The notes under the pieces are model-generated. The model worked only from the letters and a program-made list of their open reading frames with translations. It searched no databases and was not told the origin of the DNA. DNA of 7,168 nucleotides, taken from NCBI GenBank assembly GCA_020627645.1, contig JAHDGN010000164.1, positions 1 to 7,168 on the forward strand, written 5' to 3'. Source of the DNA: Akkermansiaceae bacterium. Its GTDB lineage: Bacteria > Verrucomicrobiota > Verrucomicrobiia > Verrucomicrobiales > Akkermansiaceae. Positions 1 through 7,168 of the stretch are shown here, piece by piece; within the stretch, counting starts at the first letter, position 1, and each line of letters starts with the position of its first letter. The translations under genes were made by a program, and so were the position numbers.

Positions 1-974
<974 letters not shown>

Positions 975-989
975 ATTCAACAAACAAAC

Positions 990-3053
990 ATGAATTCCCC
1001 CAGCATCCAAAGAGATCCCTCAGCAATCAGAGGAACCCGTCTCCGTGTCGAAGACCATCCAGACTGGATCGTATCACGAAAGGTCAAAAACGCGCCGAAA
1101 AACGACAACTACCCAGTGACCCTCCTTCTTCTCGATCGCCAAATCCATGCCGACAAACTCCAACGATACACCCGCTATGTAAGAAGGCTCGAAACCCCTC
1201 AGGCAGTCCAAGAAGCAGGAAAAATCGAATTCGATTTCGACCCCTCGACCCAAAACCTCCTCATCCATGGGATCTCAATTTTCCGTGATGGCGAACTAAC
1301 CAACCACGCCAAACTCGAAAATATCGAGATCATTCAACGCGAACGAGAACTCGAAAGCGGAATCTACGATGGAAACCTCACCGCCCTCATTCTCCTCAAA
1401 GATATTCGTACTGGCGATATCATCGATATTGAATCATCGATTCAATCCGACAACGCCATCTTTCCAGACCACTATTGGTTCCTCGAAAACCTGGATCACA
1501 CCTTCCCCGTCACCAAACAATACTTCTCCTGGCTGTCTTCCAACCACGACCGCTTTCAACTTCGTAACACATCAAGCCAAGCCACCCTCACCGAAGAAGA
1601 AACCCCATTTGGCAAACGCAAAACCTGGGAGTGCACTGATTTCCCCATCCTCGAAATCGAAGAAGCACTCCCTCTTGGACTCAATCCGTTCAACCACATC
1701 ACCATCTCCTCCTTCCAATCGTGGGGAGAAGTCGCTTCCGAATTTCATCAACTATGGAAACGAACCGAAACCCCAGGCTCAGAACTCCCGCTTGAACTCG
1801 AAAAAATTAAAGCGAAGCACCCTGAAAATAAAACACAACTCATCGAAGAGATCGTTGCTTTTGTCCGGGACAATGTTCGCTATCAAGGAGTCGAAACAGG
1901 ACGCCTCGGGCTCGTCCCCGAAACTCTCGACACCATCTGGGAGCGCCGCTTTGGCGACTGCAAAGAAAAAACCAGCCTTCTCTGCTGGCTTCTAAGACAG
2001 TGCGACATTGAAGCAACACCCGCCCTCGTCTCATTCGATATGGCCGGTCGTATTACGGACCAATTACCAGCACCAATCTTTGACCATGTCGTTGTTCACT
2101 TCACCCATGAAGGCCAAGATTATTGGTTGGATCCGACCAACATCTCACAAAGGGGAAACCTCTCAACTTGGAATACCCTTCCTTTTGAAAAAGCCCTTCT
2201 CATCTCCGAAACCACCCAGGACTTCAAAATCATCGCCCCTCCTGAAAAGGGTCAAAATACCGTCACCGCATCAGAGAACTATTCTTGGTCCGAAAGCGAT
2301 GCTACCATCGATGTTCACCACATTTATCGAGGAAGTGAAGCAGATCGCATCCGCCATGTCCTTGACTCCAGAGGTCGAGTCGTCGTCCAAGAAATCTTTA
2401 CCGAAATCGTCCGCCAAACCCGCTCAAATGCCGAAATCCGTACCGACTTAGAAATCTCCGACGACCACGAGGCCAATCAAATCACGCTATCAGCACAATT
2501 CTTTGCCGAAAAAGCCCTCTCCGAACCAGACCAAAACAACATCCAAAACTGTGAACTAGTTCCCCACACCTTAATTGGTAAAGTCGTCTTCGTTGACAAA
2601 AAAGATCGCAAACACCCGATCGGTTTACCCTTCCCGATCGAACTCGAACACACCATTCGACTCAACCACCCAGACGCAAAAGGCACCACTCTCCCCAAAA
2701 CCATCATTAACAATGAATACCTAGACTTTGAAGCAGGTACTCGGAACGAAGATTCCACCCCTGAACTCTACTTCAAATACTCTACCAAAGCATCAGAAAT
2801 CCCTGCCGGAGACGCCCACCGATACCACTTCTGTCTCGACCAAATCAGACAAGTAGTGCCGCTCTACTTCTCCACCGCCCCCAACAGAGGGGGTAAGTCC
2901 AAAAAATTACGCGCTCCCGAAGAGTGGGATCGCCCCTCCAACCCTTACCAACCAAACGTTCCCTCTCGGTCGGGCTCAGGATTTCCGATTTGGGCAATCA
3001 TCATCGCAATCATTGTCATTGTCCGGATTATCGCTGCCTTCATCAACAACTAG
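990..3053 (+). CDS. DUF3857 and transglutaminase-like domain protein with C-terminal membrane anchor
   Basis: A 687-residue protein of the DUF3857/transglutaminase-core family. The exact substrate of this family is generally unknown; relatives are thought to act as cysteine peptidases or transglutaminases. DUF3857 covers roughly residues 50-215, with the characteristic block RERELESGIYDGNLTALIL from residue 117. The transglutaminase-like core follows at about 275-390, with an apparent catalytic triad: Cys324 in RFGDCKEK, His366 in FDHVVVHF and Asp381 in YWLDPTN. Residues 400-655 look like a beta-rich region without a recognised motif. The last 24 residues (664-687) form a very hydrophobic Ile-rich segment containing one Arg and ending in two Asn, which reads as a C-terminal membrane anchor. 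Relatives usually have an N-terminal signal peptide, but here the N terminus is polar and charged. The upstream frame is closed by the TAA at 972-974, so no longer N terminus is available. No ribosome-binding motif precedes the ATG. Domain calls are confident, while membrane topology and substrate are inference. Confidence 0.9.
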   Translation: MNSPSIQRDPSAIRGTRLRVEDHPDWIVSRKVKNAPKNDNYPVTLLLLDRQIHADKLQRYTRYVRRLETPQAVQEAGKIEFDFDPSTQNLLIHGISIFRDGELTNHAKLENIEIIQRERELESGIYDGNLTALILLKDIRTGDIIDIESSIQSDNAIFPDHYWFLENLDHTFPVTKQYFSWLSSNHDRFQLRNTSSQATLTEEETPFGKRKTWECTDFPILEIEEALPLGLNPFNHITISSFQSWGEVASEFHQLWKRTETPGSELPLELEKIKAKHPENKTQLIEEIVAFVRDNVRYQGVETGRLGLVPETLDTIWERRFGDCKEKTSLLCWLLRQCDIEATPALVSFDMAGRITDQLPAPIFDHVVVHFTHEGQDYWLDPTNISQRGNLSTWNTLPFEKALLISETTQDFKIIAPPEKGQNTVTASENYSWSESDATIDVHHIYRGSEADRIRHVLDSRGRVVVQEIFTEIVRQTRSNAEIRTDLEISDDHEANQITLSAQFFAEKALSEPDQNNIQNCELVPHTLIGKVVFVDKKDRKHPIGLPFPIELEHTIRLNHPDAKGTTLPKTIINNEYLDFEAGTRNEDSTPELYFKYSTKASEIPAGDAHRYHFCLDQIRQVVPLYFSTAPNRGGKSKKLRAPEEWDRPSNPYQPNVPSRSGSGFPIWAIIIAIIVIVRIIAAFINN

Positions 3054-3105
3054 ATTCACAAAAGCAACGACAACGAAACAATCGCTAAAACCAGCCAGGA
3101 AATAC

Positions 3106-3126
3106 CCATCATTTTAAGGTTGATGG
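3106..3126. repeat. Short inverted repeat upstream of upp
   Basis: CCATCA at 3106-3111 pairs with TGATGG at 3121-3126 across a 9-nt AT-rich loop, 27 nt before the upp start. It is the only dyad I noticed in the 99-nt spacer between the transglutaminase-like gene and upp. It could be an operator or a small RNA hairpin, but a six-base pairing can easily occur by chance. No T-run follows it, so it does not look like an intrinsic terminator. Confidence 0.2.
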
Positions 3127-3152
3127 AGCACTAAGCCTGCCACGACTTCCCA

Positions 3153-3770
3153 ATGTCTCATCTCAACCATCATCCACTCGTCGCCGATCGACTCTCCAAG
3201 CTTCGCGACATCAATTGCCCCCCTCACGAATTCCGACGCCACGTTGCCGACATCGCCCGACTTCTTGTTTTACCCGCCACTGAAAAGCTTGGCACTGAAC
3301 CAATCCTAGTCACTACGCCTATCGCCACCATGACTGGCCAGTCACTATCTCGGCCGATCATCCTCGTCCCCATCCTACGCGCCGGCCTTGGGATGAGTGA
3401 CGCCTTTCACCAACTCCTCCCCGAAGCCTCCGTCGCTCACTACGGTATGGCTCGCAACGAAGAAACCCTAGAACCCGAAATCTATTTTCAAAAATTCCCA
3501 AAAGAACTCCCCGAAGCTGATGTCCTTGTCCTCGACCCAATGCTAGCCACGGGTGGCTCAGCAGTAGCGGCCCTTACCGGCCTCAAAGAAAAAGGGGCCA
3601 AACACCTCCACTTCGTTTGCCTAGTCGCCAGCCCCCAAGGCCTTGAATACCTCAAAGAACACCACCCAAATGTTCCCATCACCACTGCGGCCATCGACCA
3701 AGGCCTCAACCAACAGGGCTACATCACCCCTGGGCTTGGTGACGCCGGCGATCGAATCTTTGGCACTTGA
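3153..3770 (+). CDS. upp: Uracil phosphoribosyltransferase
   Basis: Converts uracil and PRPP to UMP and pyrophosphate in the cytoplasm, the main uracil salvage step. The 205-residue length is close to the usual 205-210. The type I phosphoribosyltransferase fold is visible: N-terminal HPLVADRLSKLRD, the conserved LRAGLGM at 75-81, the PRPP-binding loop LDPMLATGGSA at 127-137, and the uracil-binding C terminus GYITPGLGDAGDRIFGT at 189-205, which ends exactly as in family members. The ATG is well supported because an in-frame TAA lies at 3132-3134 with no alternative start between. No Shine-Dalgarno sequence lies just upstream. The gene stands 42 nt before the TPR gene and has no uracil permease beside it within the window. 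All expected motifs are intact, so the gene should be functional. Confidence 0.97.
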   Translation: MSHLNHHPLVADRLSKLRDINCPPHEFRRHVADIARLLVLPATEKLGTEPILVTTPIATMTGQSLSRPIILVPILRAGLGMSDAFHQLLPEASVAHYGMARNEETLEPEIYFQKFPKELPEADVLVLDPMLATGGSAVAALTGLKEKGAKHLHFVCLVASPQGLEYLKEHHPNVPITTAAIDQGLNQQGYITPGLGDAGDRIFGT

Positions 3771-3812
3771 TAACCAATTGATGCATCTGTCTCAGAATGC
3801 TAGCTTACTCGC

Positions 3813-6380
3813 GTGCGCCTCTTCCTGAGTATTCTCTTCGCGATCTCAATCATTCACGGATCGAGCGCCAAATCTTGGCCCCAGATCCAACGATCAACAG
3901 ATTTTAGATCCGCAAAACGCGACCTCGCGAATCACCTCCCCGATCTCGCCATTCCTCGCATCCAAAAAATCATTGCCAATTCCCAACCCGATCAGCGCGC
4001 ACTCTCCGAACTCCTCACCCTCCTCGGCGAAGCTCAAGTTCGGGCCGGGCAACCCAACCAAGCACTGCGAACCCTGGATGCCCGCTCACTTCGCCAGTTC
4101 AGCCCAGCTCATCTCTGGCGAAATTATGCCCTCCAATCGCTCGGTCGATATCGAGACGCCATTGCCGAACTCCAAAAGATTGACCGCTCCTCACTCATCG
4201 AACCCGCAACTCTCGAAATTTCCTCACTCATGGCTGCCACTGGACAACCAGAAAAAGCCCTCGAAAAACTGTCCCCCCTCCTCTCTTCAACGACACCTTC
4301 CATCAAAAATGCCGCCACGCTGCAAACCATTGCCATTGACCTCGAATCACCCCCATTCGAATCAGCCAAAACCCTCCTCCCACAACTCCCCCAAAATCAT
4401 CCTACCGAAATCGCCTTAAAAAATTATCTCCAAGGAACTCTCTTCCTCGCTCAAAACAACCCCTCTTCTGCAATCCCGACCTTCCAACAAATACTCAACA
4501 ATTCCAAATCGTCAGAAAACATTCCCGCCCCCATCTTTCACGAAGCCAATCTTGCCCTCGCCGATAGCCACACCCTCAATAACGACAAAAAATCAGCCGT
4601 AAAACACCTCCTCAGTCTTCTAAACAACGATCTCGCCCAACCCCAAATCGAACCCATTTTCCGCCGCCTTAGAATTTGGATCAACGACTCGACAGCCCCC
4701 CTCATGAAAGAACAACTTTCAAGCTGGACCAAACTCATCACCTCAACTTCCTCAAACCAAAACCATCTTCCGGGATCCGACGCCTCAACCGCTTCAAGTA
4801 ATAGCAACCTCCCTGCCACGCCCCTCCAGCTCAATGCCCTGGAACTTCTCGCAACCTTAAATCTGAAATCCAAAAATCCCGAAAGCCAAACCACTGGTCG
4901 ACTTCAGATCGCCAACCTCCTCATCCTCGATTCTCCAGACTCTCCAAGACTTCCCCGAGCATTGCTCGAACTAGGCCTCTATAACCTCGAAAAAAAACGC
5001 CTCAAAAGAGCTCTTCATCAATTCAATGCCCTTCTAGAAACCACCGCCTCGCCCACGACAAAATCCTACGCCAAAGCCCTCGCCGGCAAGACCCTATACG
5101 CCCTCAAAAAACCCGACGAAGCTAGCAATGCCTTCCTAGAAGCTCAAAAGCTGGCTCGCCAAGCCCGTGCCGAACAACTCCGCTTCGCCAGCTCCATCAA
5201 CGCGGGTATCTCCCTACTCTCCTCCACCAATCCTTCCCGCCTCGATACCATCACCAGCAATCTCGAAAGCCCAAAAGCTCAGTCCTTCTTGATTCTTGAA
5301 CGCGGCCTCTACCTGTCATCACAAAATAACCCTTCCGCCCGCGATCTACTAAACCGCTTCCTCACCGACTTCCCCTCAAACCCCAGAGCACCTGAAGCCC
5401 AACTAGCCCTCGCCGAAAACTACCTCAATTCAGCTCCCACCGACAAAACGATCGCAACTTCTGTGCTCCAAAGCCTCACCTTCGATCCAAAGACACAGCC
5501 CAAACTCGAAGCACGACGAATCCTAGCCCTTCTCACCCTCAACCAAGGAATCTCCCCCGCGAACCAGTTCGTCAAAAACCTTCCCAACCACCAACTCACC
5601 CCCCGGATCCTCTTCCAAACCGGACAAACGCTCCGCCGAAAAGGCGAAGTTGGAACCGCTTACGCCACCTTCGAACAATTCATCCAAGCTTATCCCAATT
5701 CCCCCCTCACCGATGCCGCCCGCTACCTTTCAGCAGTGTCTGCCCTAGCCACAGGAACCCAAAATGCCACCAATGACGCTGCCGCCCGCTTTCGAGAACT
5801 GAGCAAAAAAAATGGACCCCTCGGAATTGAAGCGTCTATCGCCCTCACCTCTCTTCTCATCGACAACCAGCAACAAGAGCAAGCCTTACTCGACATCCCC
5901 ACACTCCTCCTAAAGTCCGACCTCAAATCTTCAGACCGGGCCCGACTTCTAACCCTCGCCACCAACGCACAAAGCCAACTCCAACAATTTGATCAAGCAC
6001 TCCAGACCACCGAAAAAACCCTCAAAATCCCCAACCTCCCACCCCATCACCTGAACCATACCCACTTCCTCCGCGGACAAATCTTCGAAAAGCTAGATCA
6101 ACCCACACCCGCCCTACAATCATACCTCCAAATCATCGACACCCACCTCGCGCCAGAGAACCCCACACCAAATGCCTGGAAATGGTTCCACAAAGCCTCC
6201 TTTGAAGGAGCCCTCCCCCTCCTACAAAGCCAAAAACGCCACCGCGCAGCCCACCTCCTCGCAAAACGAATCTCAAAAACTCACTCTCCGAGAGCAAAAG
6301 AAGCTCGAGAATTAGCCTCCAAAATCAAAAAAACACATCGAATCCTCCCTCCCCAAAAACCAAAAACGACAACCGAATAA
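3813..6380 (+). CDS. Secreted tetratricopeptide-repeat protein
   Basis: An 855-residue helical repeat protein, probably a periplasmic scaffold for protein-protein contacts; the partner is unknown. It begins at a GTG (3813), forced by an in-frame TAG at 3801-3803. Residues 1-19 form a signal peptide: short positive start (MR), hydrophobic core LFLSILFAISII, and a small-residue cleavage site GSSA before KSW. No Cys follows, so it is not a lipoprotein. TPR-like helical pairs recur along most of the length, for example near 40-120, 385-450, 515-540 (FPSNPRAPEAQLALAENYL) and 600-645 (YPNSPLTDAARYLSAVSAL). The FP/YP-x-S-P-A pattern is typical of YbgF/BamD-type outer-membrane-associated TPR proteins. 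A Ser/Asn/Thr-rich stretch at about 308-335 looks like a flexible linker separating two repeat blocks. The C-terminal about 35 residues are basic and poorly ordered (ending PKTTTE). The family is clear from repeat character, but no specific function can be named. The stop codon overlaps the left tip of the palindromic repeat. Confidence 0.85.
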   Translation: MRLFLSILFAISIIHGSSAKSWPQIQRSTDFRSAKRDLANHLPDLAIPRIQKIIANSQPDQRALSELLTLLGEAQVRAGQPNQALRTLDARSLRQFSPAHLWRNYALQSLGRYRDAIAELQKIDRSSLIEPATLEISSLMAATGQPEKALEKLSPLLSSTTPSIKNAATLQTIAIDLESPPFESAKTLLPQLPQNHPTEIALKNYLQGTLFLAQNNPSSAIPTFQQILNNSKSSENIPAPIFHEANLALADSHTLNNDKKSAVKHLLSLLNNDLAQPQIEPIFRRLRIWINDSTAPLMKEQLSSWTKLITSTSSNQNHLPGSDASTASSNSNLPATPLQLNALELLATLNLKSKNPESQTTGRLQIANLLILDSPDSPRLPRALLELGLYNLEKKRLKRALHQFNALLETTASPTTKSYAKALAGKTLYALKKPDEASNAFLEAQKLARQARAEQLRFASSINAGISLLSSTNPSRLDTITSNLESPKAQSFLILERGLYLSSQNNPSARDLLNRFLTDFPSNPRAPEAQLALAENYLNSAPTDKTIATSVLQSLTFDPKTQPKLEARRILALLTLNQGISPANQFVKNLPNHQLTPRILFQTGQTLRRKGEVGTAYATFEQFIQAYPNSPLTDAARYLSAVSALATGTQNATNDAAARFRELSKKNGPLGIEASIALTSLLIDNQQQEQALLDIPTLLLKSDLKSSDRARLLTLATNAQSQLQQFDQALQTTEKTLKIPNLPPHHLNHTHFLRGQIFEKLDQPTPALQSYLQIIDTHLAPENPTPNAWKWFHKASFEGALPLLQSQKRHRAAHLLAKRISKTHSPRAKEARELASKIKKTHRILPPQKPKTTTE

Positions 6381-6416
6381 AACCATTTTCAGTTTCAAAA
6401 CGGCGGAATGACGGAG

Positions 6417-6499
6417 CGATTTTTAGAATGAGCAAGGCAGGAGGAGGGAGTGGTGCGGGCACCTCGACCGACGACTAACGCCGCACATTCTAAAAAGCG
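6417..6499. repeat. Inner inverted repeat of the palindromic element
   Basis: The 14-nt sequence CGATTTTTAGAATG at 6417-6430 pairs with CATTCTAAAAAGCG at 6486-6499, differing at one position. The 55-nt centre between them is G-rich on its left side (GGAGGAGGGAG at 6440-6450) and closes with GTGCGG/CCGCAC. On the left, only 6 nt separate this arm from the outer arm, while on the right 52 nt do, so the element is asymmetric. Confidence 0.7.
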
Positions 6500-6528
6500 C
6501 CCGCTTTCCCTAATCTCCGCGAAGCGCT
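6496..6528. repeat. Secondary hairpin in the right half of the palindromic element
   Basis: AGCGC (6496-6500) pairs with GCGCT (6524-6528), and CGC (6502-6504) pairs with GCG (6519-6521), giving an eight-pair stem interrupted by a small internal loop, with a 14-nt apical loop. It lies in the 52-nt spacer that has no counterpart in the left half, so it may be an insertion into an originally symmetric palindrome. Confidence 0.45.
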
Positions 6529-6624
6529 CACATCAAACCCTCATACAAAATCATTCCCCCGTTTTGAAACTAGAAGTGGTTTAATCCTCGCAACCCTTTC
6601 AACCTTCACCCAACCTCAATCTCA

Positions 6625-7168
6625 ATGGACAACGTGACTTCCACCGAGAGCGAATACCCGCTCCCACACATCAAAAAGTGCTCACTCTCATTCATCAATG
6701 CACTCTTCATCACCTCCACCCTTCTGATTTTCACCGCCATTGGACTCTTCTTATTCAAAGTTTCCGAACTCCCCACACCTCAGGAACAATCCCCCCCTCC
6801 AACCCTAGAAACGCGCGCCGACGCTCAAAACTACACCCCTCCTCCAGCCCCAAAAAGCACTCCTCAGACAATCATCCACAGCTTCTCAGCCACTCAACAC
6901 CTCATCTTCTTCGCCTCCCTCATCACCGCCGTCCTCATCTCCCTTCTTGGATACATCCTCGCCACCCGCCACGTTGCCCGCGCCTGGTCCATCCTCCTCC
7001 CCCAAGATGCCCGCACCACCCCTCTCAAAGCAGCCATCCTATTATTGATCCCAGGAATCAACCTCATCTGGCTCTTCACCGCCTTCCGAGGCTGGGCCAA
7101 CGACTGGAAGACCGTTCAACAATCCCATCCCAACCTCTCATCATTCCCCAAGCCCGCCCCCGCGGGGG
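6625..7168 (+). CDS. Small multi-pass membrane protein, Pro-rich loop (3'-truncated by window edge)
   Basis: An open frame from the ATG at 6625 runs to the window end without a stop (181 codons visible). Three hydrophobic segments are seen: about residues 21-45, 92-114 and 136-154. The first two are joined by a Pro-rich polar loop (about 50-82, with PPP runs and Gln/Thr). The block LLLIPGINLIWLFTAFRGWANDW at about 139-161 is the best clue: a similar PxxNLxWxFxAxxGWAxD pattern occurs in uncharacterised small membrane proteins, some carrying GYF_2-type domains, of planctomycetes and verrucomicrobia (from memory, not searched). The codon choice matches the neighbouring genes, with C-ending codons prevailing, and supports real coding. 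The visible tail is Pro/Lys/Ala-rich (FPKPAPAG) and continues beyond the edge. No ribosome-binding motif precedes the ATG, and an earlier start cannot be excluded. The function is unknown. Confidence 0.75.
   Translation, partial: MDNVTSTESEYPLPHIKKCSLSFINALFITSTLLIFTAIGLFLFKVSELPTPQEQSPPPTLETRADAQNYTPPPAPKSTPQTIIHSFSATQHLIFFASLITAVLISLLGYILATRHVARAWSILLPQDARTTPLKAAILLLIPGINLIWLFTAFRGWANDWKTVQQSHPNLSSFPKPAPAG

Larger units (their letters stand above)
6380..6582. repeat. Compound palindromic element with nested inverted repeats
   Basis: The outer arms, 6380-6410 and 6552-6582, are 31-nt inverted repeats that agree at 27 of 31 positions by eye. Two of the four mismatches would be G-U pairs in RNA. 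A perfect core of 13 nt (AGTTTCAAAACGG) lies in each arm. Inside them sits a second inverted pair (6417-6430 with 6486-6499), and inside that GTGCGG 6453-6458 pairs with CCGCAC 6481-6486. No ORF of useful size is present. The arrangement resembles a MITE or a REP/BIME-type intergenic repeat. In RNA it would fold into a long hairpin after the TPR gene and may stabilise or end the transcript. Copy number elsewhere in the genome is unknown, and no clear target-site duplication is visible at the edges. Confidence 0.75.

Noticed and set aside
1369..1995. Plus-strand open frame of 208 codons overlapping the transglutaminase-like gene
   Set aside because: It lies out of frame within the DUF3857 and transglutaminase domains. 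Its translation is Ser/Pro/Lys-rich low complexity, typical of a shadow frame.
3054..3152. Sigma-54 promoter (TGGC-N8-TGC type) or terminator before upp
   Set aside because: No matching -24/-12 element and no stem followed by a T-run were found in the spacer.
6428..6478. Mini-ORF of 16 codons (MSKAGGGSGAGTSTDD) inside the palindrome, overlapping a 7-codon ORF by ATGA
   Set aside because: It is very short, has no ribosome-binding site, and its sequence is dictated by the repeat structure. It would be of interest only if conserved as a frame among copies.
6564..6585. TTGAAA and TTTAAT as a possible sigma-70 promoter before the membrane-protein gene
   Set aside because: The spacer is only 10 nt, far from the required 16-18, and both boxes fall in the inverted-repeat arm.
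6894..7100. Minus-strand open frame of 68 codons at the right end
   Set aside because: It is antisense to the membrane-protein frame, which has better codon use and membrane segments. The minus-strand product is Arg/Met-rich with no domain.

Overview
The window carries five protein-coding genes, all on the + strand, and one conspicuous palindromic repeat element. Composition and gene style (moderately high GC with a C-rich, G-poor coding strand, no Shine-Dalgarno motif before any visible start, a DUF3857/transglutaminase protein, a large TPR protein, a stand-alone upp) suggest a Gram-negative environmental bacterium. Verrucomicrobiota or a related PVC-group lineage is my best guess. This is inference from gene style, since no marker gene is present.

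Layout. 1-974: 3' part of a sigma-54-dependent transcriptional activator (AAA+ domain plus C-terminal helix-turn-helix), with its N-terminal sensory part outside the window. 990-3053: a DUF3857 plus transglutaminase-like protein with an intact Cys-His-Asp triad. It has no signal peptide but has a C-terminal membrane segment. It lies 15 nt downstream of the activator and in the same reading frame. 3054-3152: short spacer with only a weak 6-bp inverted repeat. 3153-3770: upp, uracil phosphoribosyltransferase. 3813-6380: secreted TPR-repeat protein of 855 aa with a GTG start. 6380-6582: a roughly 203-bp compound palindrome with nested inverted repeats whose left edge coincides with the TPR stop codon. 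6625-7168: 5' part of a small membrane protein that runs off the right edge.

How the genes work together. The sequence shows no single pathway. The activator and the transglutaminase-like gene are close enough to be co-transcribed. upp (pyrimidine salvage) and the TPR gene are 42 nt apart and may also share a transcript. The palindrome separates this block from the membrane-protein gene and could form a transcript-end structure. I do not see a CRISPR array, tRNA, rRNA, transposase or a recognisable defence or biosynthetic system. The most unusual item is the palindromic element.
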